From positions 13,132,127-13,196,126 of the forward strand of contig ML677373.1 in assembly GCA_007922305.1 (NCBI GenBank): 64,000 bases of DNA. The letters are read 5' to 3'. Below are positions 25,012 to 37,487 of the stretch, piece after piece (positions within the stretch are counted from its first letter, which is position 1; every line of letters begins with the position of its first letter). The notes below the pieces were generated by a model that saw nothing but the letters and a program-made list of their open reading frames with translations, was not told the DNA's origin and did no database searches. The stretch is from Dermatemys mawii (taxonomy: Eukaryota; Chordata; Testudines; Dermatemydidae). Made by a program: the position numbers and the translations under genes.

Positions 25012-26595
25012 TCCCCTTTTCCTGATGAGGAAATTGTACAGCTGATGCCACAGCTAGTTGCCAGTGGTGAACAGCTGAGGTGCAGCTTGTGTTTTGATAT
25101 TAACCAGTGTAGGGAGGAAGCTTTATATAATTGAAGGCTTGGGGTTTTTTTTATGAAGAATTCAGTGATAATGTTGCAATGCACTCAGCTGGCTCTTGGG
25201 ATCAGCTCGTGAAATTACTGTTAATGGATTTGATGTTGTGGGCGAATGCCGCGGTACAAATAATTTGCTTTAACCTCATAGTCCGCCAATGGAAGGTATT
25301 CTTGTCTTTTGGCTGTCTTGTGAATGTAGCCCTTTGAAAACGCTTGGGAACAAAATGTTCTGGGTTAAACATGTTTTGTTTGATCTGAAATAAACTTTTA
25401 TGATTCACTGAAATTTTTACACGACTTTCAGATTGTTTTGAAGAAAACCGTTTTATATTTTAAGCATTGCCAGCCAGCCGAATAGTCAATTGCTGTAAAA
25501 ACATCACCTACCTCTAAAGTTGTATGAAGTTAACATACTACTTTCCTGGTAAGAAAGATGCATGGTCTCTCAGTGCTGGCAGTTTATGCACCTTCGTTCC
25601 CTCTCCTTAGAGTGCCAATTGTGTCCTGACGTCCATTCTGCACTGCTCCTGCACTGTTTAGGTTCCATAGGCTTGGCGCCTTCACAACTGCCCAGCCCTG
25701 CTTTACAAGGTGCAGCTCTAAAGCACAATCTTCCTGATTTCAGATTCCCTGCTGCATCCCCAACTTCTGTACTTTGCAGGCTATGCAAAGCTTAGGTACC
25801 CCAAAGTCATGACCCCAAATCTCTCTTATAAAATACACTCTGTCGAAAACTAAAAAGGTGTGGTGAGAGGAGCTCTTAGGTGTTGTGGAATGAGAGGCTA
25901 AACTGGTAGGTAGTGAGACTTTGCAAAGCTCTCACTTGACTGCTATGGTCCCCCTGTCTCTGCGTTCTCTGGTTTGTTGTTTTATGTGGAAGATCCTTCC
26001 CCGCTGAATACCGCTGCTCCTTCCCTAGTTTATTATCTAGCAAACACAGCTGATTCATATGCCTGTATGTCTGAGGTTCAATTGGGCATGTGTGTCTATA
26101 TGTAAATATACACTGTGTGGGATATAAGTGCCACAGTGGACCTTGGCTCTAGGGCAGACACCGTAGCTTTGTCCCTCCCCCAACAGATCCTCAGCATTTG
26201 TAACCCAAGGAGCCAAATGCTGCTCCTGTTGGATCCTGCAGAGCTCCGCAAGGATGGAGACTCCACCCCCAGAATGTCCAGCTCTCTCCCAGCTGGAGCT
26301 TGGAGGGTGAACTCCCTCGCTCAACCCAGCTGCAGCAGAGGGAGGGCTACAGGCCACTGGGAGAGGGGGCTTCCTCAGCTTGTCCTCTCTCCACGCTGCG
26401 TGGCCAGCCCTTGGAAGGAGTCTTGGTGCCCAGCCAGGGGTCTTCCCCTGTAGAAGCTGATGTAAAGCAGCGGGAGCTGGGACCAGCATTTACTGCTCTC
26501 CCCCATGGCCTGGGTGTCTTGGAAAGATGATACTAGCCAAAGAGCCTAGGCATGGTGGAGGTTAAACGCTGCTGGAAAGGTGGGTGAGTCCCAGG

Positions 26596-26730
26596 CAGGG
26601 CCAGCTCCAGGCACCAGCATAGCAAACACATTCCTGGGGTGACACTCTGTAAAGGATGGCATTCCGGCTGTGCTGACCCCACCCCCCCCGTTTTTTTTTC
26701 TCCGGGCGGCAAAAAAGTTAGTCATCCCTG
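26596..26730. mobile_element. 135-bp hAT-like element in unit-2 tail
   Basis: Starts CAGGGCCAGCTCCAGGCAC and ends AGTCATCCCTG. Flanks gtcccagg and gtcacatg match at 6/8. The empty site is seen in unit 1 near 12,978. The left end is related to the element at 31,749-31,970. Confidence 0.65.
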
Positions 26731-27463
26731 GTCACATGAGCACCATAAACCGGAACATCAAGGGTCAAATTCCAACCGTAGTGCATTCCCCTACCTGCAC
26801 CCCTGGGAGTCAGTGTGGTAACAACCAAGGCGTGAATTCACTGGGCTAGGATGGTGCAACCTCACCCAGGAGAGATGCTGGCAAAATCCCATCCAGCAGA
26901 TCCAAACCTCCGGGGATGTGTGTGTTGAATAGCGGACCTCCCCCTCCCCCAACAGCTGTGTGGTGAACAAAACCTGAGCCATGTGACTGTAAGAGCAGAT
27001 TGGCTTTCAGAGCCTCTGGATGCCTTGTGCATAGGTGCTGAAATTATGGGGTGCGGCTGCACAACCCCGGCTTGAAGTAGTTTCCATGTTTATTATCCTT
27101 ATTTTTTAAAAAAAACCTTCGTCAGCTTTGCAAAACTGAAATGAAAACTAACCACCCCATTCACAAACTCTCTTGCCTGCTCCTTCCAGTGTTCATGATG
27201 AAAACACTGAGAGTATTGTACTTGCTCATTCCCCCCTCCCCCCCAAAAAAGGCAAGTGTAGACATGTAGAATTTTGTATGGCTGTTTTATTGCACATTAA
27301 TGAGGAGACTGAAAATATTGGCAACTAAAATTAGCATAATTGCTACCCTGGGGCCTGAAGATGGACAGGGTAATGGATACTGCAGAGTTGCCCCGTGTGG
27401 AACTGGGAGCTCTCTGAATTTACTGGGAGTTGGTTTATCATCTGTTCTGCTCCATCTGTACAG

Positions 27464-27560
27464 ATTGACTTCCTTGCCAGAGAAGCCCCCTGCTATTGAC
27501 TGGGTTTATTACAAGACTGCAGTGGTGAAGGCTGGCATGGTGGAGGAGTTTGAAAAGAAG
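27464..27560 (+). pseudogene. ATP5PD: ATP5PD exon-3 relic, second copy
   Basis: A 97-nt exon, open between a CAG acceptor and a GTGAG donor, encoding LPEKPPAIDWVYYKTAVVKA and GMVEEFEKK. It differs from the copy at 13,540 by few bases. The exon-4 relic found in unit 2 is missing here: sequence matching unit 2 up to about 13,715 jumps at about 27,640 to sequence matching 14,905. A lone exon cannot make the protein. Confidence 0.85.
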
Positions 27561-30500
27561 GTGAGATTCTCGTCCTCCATTAGATGTTGCTGCTGTTTTG
27601 AAATCCAAGTGGAGGTTGCTCATATTTGATGTAAAAGACCCATTAGGAATGTGCACTACTAATAAGGCAAACACTTCCAGTGTCTGCAGAAATCAGATAT
27701 ATGGTATATTTATGTAAGACCACATGTCCCGTGACCAGCACTAACTGGTTGGGATTTTTGCTACGGTAAATATACCCTCTCCCCTGGAGCTGATTATTCT
27801 CCTTTAAACTTGAATCCTGGCCTGTAGTTGAGGGTAGGGAGCCCACCCTGGCCTGTTTCCTCCTTTGAGCTGATAGTGGTAAGCCTGGACTCCAATCAGA
27901 GTTGGAGGAGCCTATCTCATCCCTTGAAGAGCAGCACTAATCTAGTCCCTTGTGCTATTTCATGTTTCCCCCCAGATCTCCACGTGAAGTTCAGCACTTT
28001 TGACAGGCACAGCTAAGCTGACTTTCACCTACTCCAATAATTCCCTGTCAGCTGGAACACTAGCTCCATGAATGTATTTTATTCAGGTAACTTATTTGCT
28101 GATGGGACACCCTGGGTGTACACATTGCTTTACAAAGCACATGCAAGAACAAGGCTCCTGCCCTGCAGAACTTGCACAGTTATTCAGACATGCAGTACAC
28201 AGCTTAATTCAAGCTTAAGAAGCAGGAAAACCTTGGTAGGGAGAAGGTTGAGGCAAGCAAGTAGAGAAGGCAATTAGCCCACTTTTAACTCTTCCATTGT
28301 ACAATAATGATGATACTAAACAGTAGTGATAAAAGCAAATGAGTGTAGAATAGCACCTTCTCCAGAACTAGCAGAGGTGACTCGCACTCCTGTACCTCTG
28401 GCTGGGTCCCAGTTTGCTGTTCTTCTGCATTGCTTCTTCCCGTAAGCATGAGTAGTTCTGTATTTTCCTTTCCAAATGGGTTTGAATCCCTCCTCTCCTC
28501 TTGTGCCCTGGCCATCTCAGTCAGCGAATCTCCTACAATGGGCAGAACAGCAGCCAAATGTAAATATACATTAGGGGAAATTGTGGACAAGAGCGGAGGC
28601 CTGCATGATGCTAAACTTGACCTTATTTGCTTGATAGTTTTTATTAAAAGTCATACATTTTTCCATCAGCAAATCTCAGGGACTGTTCTGGCTTAATGGG
28701 CTTGTGGGGTGGGCCTGAGTTAGTGGACTCTGCATGTGGCTGGGTTTACAGCTGAGTCTACAAAAATAACAAAGGTGCTGCTCGGTTTTTTTATTTATAT
28801 ATATTTGATTTGTATAATATATGCACCATAATGATGTTGAGAGGTAGGTGTCTTAAGTGTGTGTGAATTTATGATCAGATGTGATCTGAAACACAATGGA
28901 TTTAGGTTCTAAGCCAGCTAGCATGATTGATTTCCAGAGATAAGGGGCTTCCAACTGACAGAACCCTGCTACTGGGTACGGAGTATTCAAATGTAGGTTG
29001 CCAAACACCAACCCTGCTTGCTTAGGAGGATTTTGGATGTTGTTCTAACTTGCTTGGGGCATCTCAGCAGTTTCATGGCCTTGAGTAAAGGGTGTAGGGG
29101 TTTCTTCTTCAGCTGCATTAATAGGCTGGTCTCTAGCACACCCATAATCATTAGGACAAAGACACCTACAAAAAACATCACTGCAAAACAAGATGAAGAG
29201 GATGTGATTAATAAGCTCTCTGCCGTACTTCCTCTAGATCCATAATTCTGTGTACTGTGGGCTTCTGCTTAATAGAAGAAATATAGTGCCCAAAGTCCAA
29301 AAACTGCTCTGAATAGGGACTTCCAGTATTACAGCTCTTGTGCAGTGGCTAGGTTTTGCTTTTCTTACTCTCTTTATAGTCGGCATGTTTGTACTCTGCT
29401 CTCTTCCTTAGATCCAATGCATGTCTAATAGAAAGTGACTTTTACTCAATAAAGACAAGTACCTATTATGGGTAGGTGATCGGAAGAAGTGGGAATAATG
29501 TCCTTAAGAATCAGAGCTAACACAGACTCTCCAATGATGAGTGACAGCTGGAAGCTGATCTTGTCCTCATAAGAGCTGGTGCTGAACAAAATAGTCATGT
29601 CCACTAAGTAGAGAGCACATGATGGGAAGATAAGGTTCAAAACGTATAAAATGGGTCGTCTCTTCATGGAGATCTGTAGGGAACAAGGCAAACATGAAAT
29701 AACACAATGGCCTGGATAAGTGTTGGTCTCAGTGGGATGAGATCAACTCTTCCTCCAACTGTGATAGGGGTCCAAGCTATCAATTCAAAGGAGGGAACAG
29801 GCCCAGTGTGGGCTTCGTACCCTCTGATGCAGCCCGCGTTTCAAGTGTCAGCCATAAACACTTGCCCTCATCCTCTCCCCGGATTTCTTTCCTTGCTTTC
29901 GTACCTTCATTTCCTACTTGCTCCCTAGCCTCTAATCCCAACTTCCCCTCCTCTCATAGTCCAACCCTTGTTCCACCCATCCTGTTAGCTCTTCCTTACC
30001 TGCCCCTCTCTTTCTACCACCGACTTCCAGCCACTTCGCCTAACCCCCTTTGCCTTCATTTTGGGTTGAGCCTGACGTTCTTCTACACACTCTTGCTATT
30101 TTCCTACTGGTATTATCCATATGTATATTCATGCACATGTGCCTGTTGAATATATATGCCCTCAACTGTCTGATTTTATTCTCCTCTACTCCCCTAAACA
30201 CGCACATTCTAACTGAAGCAGATGAAATGTCCATCTAGTGCAGTAAGCTGTCTCAGAGTTGTATATACCAGGTGTCTTGAAGGAAGATGAAACCACCTTA
30301 GACCACATACTCTGCTGATAGAAATCAGTGTAGTCAGTGATGTCAATGGTGCTATAGCAATTTTTTACCTACTGAGGATCTGGCCCCAGAATTGTGTTGT
30401 TCTATATCATGAAAATATGTTTTTGTTACCAGCTATGAAGGAATTCAGAGACTTGCCCTCATTAGTGTCTGACCCCATATGCTCTTTTGAGAGCTGTACT

Positions 30501-31748
30501 GTCAAAGGTCATTTTGTAAAGCATGGTCTGGTTTGCACAGTAGCCTGCTTTGGTTCCACCCTCTTTTTGGCCTTGTCTGCTACACTGTCAAGAGAGAGAT
30601 GCTGGGAATGTGGCAGTGGAACTGGTACCATGAGTTGTCTTGGGCACACGTGCTGCTGGAGTTGTGAGACTGCTGTAGTTCTCCCATTTAGCCATGGGAG
30701 TTGCCTATTTCCCCCATGAACTCCTTGCAGAGCACAGCACTTGGCATAAGCAGGACAGAGAGCTCTTTTTTGATTTAGCTCCACAGATCTACACTGTAGA
30801 GGTCAGGCAGAGGTTGCAGAAGTGACACATTAGGAGACATCCGGTTAGAGGTATGTCACTTCGATTTTTATCAGATCATCCTGTTTTGAGATTTTAGACG
30901 CCCACCAACTTGCTGAGGTAGGAATAATAACTCTTGGACATAAGTGAATAATCTATATCTACCTGGACCTTTTGTTAAAATACCTATACATTTATAAAGT
31001 GCTTTGCCTGCCTGGTGGGGAATGTGTTTTTGTAACTGTGGGGATTAGTCCTTTAAAGATGACTAGATTTTGCTTGGGTTGTTTTTTTGTTTTTGTAGCT
31101 GAGCCCTGTTGTTCAGAAGGATGTGTGTATGATAATTCAATGAATGAAATATATAGTGTGTGAAATACACTGATGATGCAATACCTCATATGTGATCAGA
31201 GCAGAGTTTTCATATTTTGTAATGCTTATGTTTGTGAACTTCCATTCTCCACTGGTTAGGTGATAAAGTTGGCTTTTTTTCTGTTACTTCATTTGTTGTC
31301 TGATTGGACAGGAATATAATGTCTGTTTGAGGAAAGAAAGTGAAAGCAGAGTGGTTTAAAGGTGTTTCCTTTCTCAGAGCAGAGAGTTTAGATCTGCTGC
31401 CACAGTCCAGATGTGTATTCAGAAAGAGAGAAGAGAGGTTAAGATCAATCACCCACCCACCCTCAGTGGGAAAGTTGCATCTCTTGCCCAAAACAGAGCT
31501 AGTTGTGTACTAGGAGCTTGATTCTTACTCCAGGGTAAACTGGGAATAATTTCATTGAAATCAATGGAGTTATACTGGTATCAGATCAGAATCCGGCCAA
31601 AGGTCACTGCTTAAATGGGAACAAATATCTGCTGACAGTAGGCGTTTCATAATTCCATTGGTCTTGGATACTTGGTTAAATTCTGTCTCCCATCTTATGG
31701 CCTTGAGCCAAATCCTACTGAAGTCAGTGGGAGTCTTTCCACTGACAC

Positions 31749-31970
31749 CAGGGCTGGCTCCAGGCACCAGCTTTGCAAGCACGTGCCTGGGTCGGCCAAC
31801 GAAAGGGGGCGGCAATCTGGGCGCTGTGAGGGCGGCAGTCAGGCAGGTCCGCTGGAACCGGGACTTTGGCGGCATGCCTGCGGCAGATCTGCTGGTCCCA
31901 CGGACTGCCTGACTGCTACCCTGACTGCCGTGTGGACTGCCGCTTGGCAGACAAGTTAGAGCCGATCCTG
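31749..31970. mobile_element. 222-bp hAT-like element in intron 5 of receptor copy 3
   Basis: Left end CAGGGCTGGCTCCAGGC; inverted right end CAGGATCGGCTCTAACT. Flanks actgacac (31741-31748) and actgacgt (31971-31978) match at 6/8. Copies 1 and 2 have the uninterrupted site. The GC-rich interior makes spurious frames. Confidence 0.75.
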
Positions 31971-34507
31971 ACTGACGTCAGTGAACTTTGGATTGAGCAC
32001 TTAAAGGAGCAGTTAGCAGTGGCTGTCGCTTTCCTGTGCTTCCATAAATACTTGGGAGTAGCTACTATCTGGGCCTCTTCATCACAGACTCACCACGGTG
32101 GCAATTGTGCAAATGGAGCATTTCCTTGAGAAAAATATTTAGGTCTCGAGACCGAGATGGCTGGCCCCCTTCCCCAGAATGTTTAACTCCCAGATGTGAA
32201 CTGGGTCTGTTTAATACTTCCACTCCTAGGAAAGAGTTTCCTCTTCAAATCCTGACTAGCTGCCTTTCTGGAAGAGCTGCTTTAACCAAACACAAGTTAT
32301 TGGGCTCAATTCAGGGTAACTGGGTGACATTTAATGGCGTGTGATACGCAGAAGATCAGACTACATGATCTAATGGTCCCTTCTGGCTTTAAACTATAGG
32401 AATGTCTTGAAACATTTGTTACCTTTAGTTTAAAGAAGCCAATTTACTTTCTAAGTGAAACTGAATTATTAGAATAGTTGTAGCTAAATGTGCTATGCAA
32501 ACAATAAAAGATCATGCTTGAAAGTAAGTCTTGCCTCTCCATTTCTGCGACTACCATGGGGTTAAAATAAGAAAGCATGCAGCAGCCAGGATCTCTAGAT
32601 CTCTAGCCTGGAACTCAAATCTCTAAGTCTGAGTTCCATCCTGCAGCCCTTTCTCAGTCATGTGCGCAATCCTCTCAACTTCTGCCCTTGGAGTTCTATT
32701 TTTAATCTAGACCCTCATGTCTGTTTTAAGGACTAGACCTTGCAAAGTCAAGTAATCCCTATTGTAGTCAGTGGGACTAATCATTTGACTAAGCTGTGCA
32801 CTCCTAGGAGTAAAGGCTTTGCAGGGGCAGATCCTGGATTCTGTCAGAGATATACATATAGGAGATTACATAGTGGGAGATCATGCTATAGACCAGTTTC
32901 CCTCTTGCGTTGTAATTTTTTTTAACACAATGAACCTGGTTGAGTAGTGAACATAAAAATTCAAATAGCCGATCAGACCTGTGATCCAATTAGTCTATTG
33001 TCTTGTTGTAGACAGTGGGCAGGACCAGCAAATTCAGTCTAGTTGTAGTAAAAGTGAATAAGAGTGGACATACCTGAAATCATATATGAGAAGAGGCTTA
33101 TGCTGCATGTCTGGGTGTCAAATGGAAACTTGTGCATCTCCAAGTTGCATGCTATGGTGACATGGTGTTGTTGGACTGTAGTAATGATGCCATTGTGAGT
33201 GATGGTCAGAAGAGGCCTGTTGAGGGCTTTCTCTTCATCCACTCTGAAGGAACCAATGATTCAACAACAAACAAAAAGTAAAATGCCAAAACACTCGTTG
33301 CAGATTGACGACAATATTTTTTTGCAAACTCGCTGCTAGTCTGACTTTGAATGGTCGTGAACCTTACTACACACAACAGGAAACAGAAGAGAGAGGGTGA
33401 GTGACAGCAAGCAGCAAGGGATGAGAGATTTAAAACAAATAGTGGAGGACAAAAAGGCTGTGGGAGGAGACAGGAGAGACAAGCAGAGAGAAAGCAAGGA
33501 GAGTAAGTCTGTGGCACAGAGAAGGGCTGATAACCTCCATCTACACCAAGACCTATAGTGCACCCATTAGTGTGCTAGATGAGACAGGAAAGACATTCAA
33601 GGACATATGAACCAATTGCCCCATTGGGCCAGGGACTGTTGGCCTAATTCTGATCTCCCACTGCTTCCACCCTCTAACTATTGACTTCAGTTGAATTACT
33701 CCTGATTTCCACCATGTAAGTGAGAGCAGAATCAGGCCCTATGCCTGTATTTGTGTCTTGGGCAGTGCTGAGCATGCTGTTGCTGCTTAACAAATAATCA
33801 TGAATAAGTAACTGTTTAGGTTTAATATCAAATATCACAGTACAGTGGTCATTTCCTGGACCTCCGGAATAAACTGACAGGATACTCTAGTCTAAGATAT
33901 ACTGCTGGAGTCTGTTTCCTTTTGATTCAGTGGCACCCATCATGTCCCTTGTAATTACACCTCTTACGGAAGCAAGTTGAAATCAGCCAAGGAGAGTCTT
34001 ACTGTTCATAGATGGTGATATATGGGGACCAAAATGTATCCACTGGCAGAACGAGGTTAGAAATGTTACAGAAATCCTGAGGATTCCAAGTCACAAAGAC
34101 ATTTCCCCACGTCTAGAGGAAAGAAAAATCATAGAAATTGAAACAATTTCTGGACTCACAGCGCACAGGAAATAGCTTTGATTTTATAGAAAAAAGCTCT
34201 TACCATGGTCACTAAGAAATAGACAGTGACAATTTGTAGCTTTTCAGTCTAGGGAAACAAAATGGGAAATTGATTATCATGATTTCATTAACTAAAGTAG
34301 GTACAGAACAGTAGAGGCTGTTCATCATTTTTCTCAACAATGGCATGATGGGTGTCAGAGATATGAGAAAATCAGGGCAGGCCAATAACTTACTGTTCTT
34401 GATCTTACAAATTGAGGAATAGAATGGAAGGGTAAGGTTCAGTGCTCAGGGAAATGGAGTCTACAGAATCTGATCCCTGATGTAAAAGGAGGGCAACACC
34501 AAACAAG

Positions 34508-34596
34508 AACTACCAAGTCTCTCCTCACTCTCCCCTCCAACCCTCTCCTCACTCTCTACTCTCAAGTCTCTCCTCGTTCTCCCCTCCAACCCTCAA
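34508..34596. repeat. Local pyrimidine-rich direct repeat in intron 2 of copy 3
   Basis: The segment caagtctctcctcactctcc followed by cctccaaccctc occurs twice in tandem with small changes. Copies 1 and 2 have a single version. Confidence 0.7.
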
Positions 34597-37487
34597 TTCC
34601 ACTTTGCTGTGACACGGGTTAATAACGTGGGTTCTCTTTACCCAGGCTAAGCAGAGGCATTTTTTGGAGGAAAAAAAAAGAGAGAAGTTCAGATGCAAAT
34701 GCAAATCAAGGGCCAAATTCCTGAGTATTCTTGGACAACTTTGCAGTGCTTTGGCAATACAATGCAGCTTAAGAGGCTAATTAAAAATTGGATAGGAGGT
34801 TGCTAGAGAAACAAATCTTGCCCTGGCCTTTGATCTTTTCGAACTCATTTTAATGCAATGAGCGCTAACGCAATTTTAAACAACCCTCTCATTTGCAAAG
34901 ATGTGACAAACTATTTTACACCTGGTACCTCCAAACATACATTGCTCCGGATTATACTTTCAAACCATAGCCATAAAGTCTGGAGAAGAAGACCTAAGGT
35001 GTTGCTTCTACCCCTTCACATCAGTGGCAGTAATAGTGGAGTTGCTCCTGATTTGCACTGGTATGAGTGAGAGAAAAGTCATTCACTCACTTTAGGATCA
35101 TCAGCTGCCTCAACTTATCAATCTCCACAATATTTCCTACTATACAGAACAATAAATAGGGTTGTTTCCTTACCACTGAGAGGATGGACATCAATACAAA
35201 TTGTATCTCCACTTTCAAAGGCTCTTTCCAGTTTTTCTTGGGTATTGTACGTAGCGGGGGTGCCTTTTCAGTGGAGATATTCAGATACTGAATAACATTA
35301 TCATACTTACAAAGCTGTTTTGGGGCAGCACCTGTGGAAATAAAATGAAAGTCTGGATATGTCCAAATTCATTTTATCAGATCAATACCAGGCAGGATCT
35401 CAGCATACACCACACACCCAGCCTATGGAATCCGAATACATCAGAGGATAAAAGACATTGGACTGTATCTTCTAGAAAACCACTGTCAGATCTTTGTCCC
35501 CCTTTCACACTAGCAGGACTAGCGTGCCAAACTTCCTCACCCATGTATGAGAATTTAAATTACTCATGAGTAATCCAGTTGCTTTTTCCCTGATCCTAGT
35601 ACAATTTAACGTACCTGTTGCCAAAGACAAAGTGAGAATAGCTAAGAATGTTTCCCATATCGTTCCCCTTTTCCTGATGAGGAAATTGTACAGCTGATGC
35701 CACAGCTAATTGCCAGTGGTGAACAGCCAAGATGCAGCTTGTGATTTGATATTAATCAGTGTAAGGAGGAAGCTTTATATAATCAAAGGCTTGTTGTTGT
35801 TTTTTAATGAAGAATTCAGTGATAATGTTGCAATGCACTCAGCTGGCTCTTGGGATCAGCTCGTGGAATTACTGTTAATGGATTTGATGTTATGGGCCAA
35901 TGCTGTGGTAGAAATAATTTGCTTTAACCCCATTGTCCCCCATGGAAGGTATTCCTTGTTGTTGGGATTTATTTACACAAAACAAATTCAGGCTGTAAAT
36001 CACTCAGAGAGCCAGGAGAGGGTTCTGCAAAGGGTCCTGGGTAGGGAAGCCCTTTATAAATCCCTTTGACTTGCAGTTAATCAACAGAGAGAGTTACAAG
36101 AGGGAAGAGCTGGTAATGGAATCTATGCCCATTGGAGGCATGTCGTGTAAGGTATTCCTTGTTGTTGGGATTTATTTATTTAAAATAAATTCAGGCTTTG
36201 TTGGTTTTTATTTGTCCGAAGTAGGTCTTGCTGCTTATTGGACAACCTTGCTGCTACAGTCTGCCATAGAGGAATTGACCTTGGATCATCCATATCCCAG
36301 GTAAGTGCCCTAAGAACTAAGGATGGCTGTCTTTCGGCAGTCTTGTGAATGTAGCCCTTTGAAAATGCTTGGGAACAAAATGTTCTGGGTTAAACCTGTT
36401 TTGTTTGACCTGAAATAAACTTCTTTGATTCACCGAAACTTTTCATGACTTTCAGATTGTTTTGAAGAAAACCATTTTATCTTTTGAGCACTGGAGGCCA
36501 GCTGAATAGTCAATCACTTGCTGTAAAAACATCACCTAGTTCTAAAGTTGTATGAAGTTAACAACCTGCCTTCCTGGTAAGAAATGTGCATGGTCTCTCA
36601 GTGCTGGCAGTTTATCAACCTTAGTTCCCTTTGCTTAAAGTGTCAGCTGTGTCCAGATGTCCATTCTTCACCGCTGGTCTGCTCCCTGCATTTCTTTAGT
36701 TCCACAGGCTTGGCACCTTCACAACTGCCCAGCCCTGTGTTACACAGTGCAGCTCTAAAGCACAATCTTCCTGACTTCAGGTTCCCTGCATCCTCAACTT
36801 CTGTGCTTCACAGGCTATGCAAAGCTTAGGAACCCCAAGGTCATGACCCCAGATCCTTCTTATAAAACACCAAAACTAAACAGGCATGGGAAGAGGAGCT
36901 CTTATGTGTTGTGGGGTCAGAGGCTAAACTGGTAGGTAGTGAGACTTTGCAAAGCCTTCACTTGACTGCTATGGTCCCCCTGACTGTCTCTGCATTCTCT
37001 GGTTTGTTGTTTGATGTGGAAGATCTTTCCATTCTGAACAGGGCTGCTCCTTCCCTAGTTTATTATCTGGCAAACACAGCTGACTCATATGCCTGCATGT
37101 CTGAGGTTCAATTGGGCATGTATGTCTATATGTAAATATACAGTGTGGGGGGTGTAAGTGCCACAGTGGAGCCAAGCTCTAGGGCAGCCTCTGTAGCGTT
37201 CCTCCCCATCACAAATCCTTGGTATTTGTAACCCATGGAGCCAAAGCCTGCTTCTGTTAGGTGCTAGCAGGGTTCCCCAATGGGGGACCCCACCCCGCTG
37301 ATTGCCCACATCTTTGACCAAGCTGGATCATGGAGGCTGAACTTCCTCACTTCTCCCAGCTGCAGCAGAGGGGTAATGGTCACCGGCGGTTCCACGGTTC
37401 GATCCCTCTCTGCGCTGTGTGGTAGCCCTGCATGGGCTGGGATCAGGATGAGAAGGTGCCTAGCCAGGGGTGTCTTCCCCTGTAGAG

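Larger units (their letters stand above)
13400..27340. repeat. Tandem duplication unit 2
   Basis: Runs from the ATP5PD relic (13,540) through receptor gene 2 to the upstream tail block ending near 27,110. Unit 1 is about 1,030 to 13,400 (left end cut off) and unit 3 about 27,340-38,830. Order and orientation of all parts are the same in each unit, so this is a head-to-tail array. Unit 2 has private insertions at 16,526-17,260, 18,474-19,089, 20,421-20,569, 22,451-23,048 and 26,596-26,730. Confidence 0.85.
28285..35663 (-). pseudogene. 5-HT3-like Cys-loop receptor, copy 3 (start lost, frameshifted)
   Basis: Nine exon equivalents are present: 35663-35615, 35331-35174, 34248-34204, 34112-34003, 33243-33074, exon 6 from about 31,338 down to 31,193, 29673-29463, 29165-29013 and 28532-28285. 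Splice sites look usable. Two lesions break it. The start position reads ACG ATA TGG where copy 2 has ATG ATG TGG and copy 1 has ACG ATG TGG. Exon 6 carries one extra A in an A-run near 31,275, which shifts the frame before NGEW. Exon 6 also lacks six codons of loop C and two near its start. Cys-loop, TM1-3 and TM4 exons remain open, and exons 7-9 differ little from copy 2. An alternative upstream start exon could rescue the first defect but not the second, unless the A-run is a sequencing error. Confidence 0.85.
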
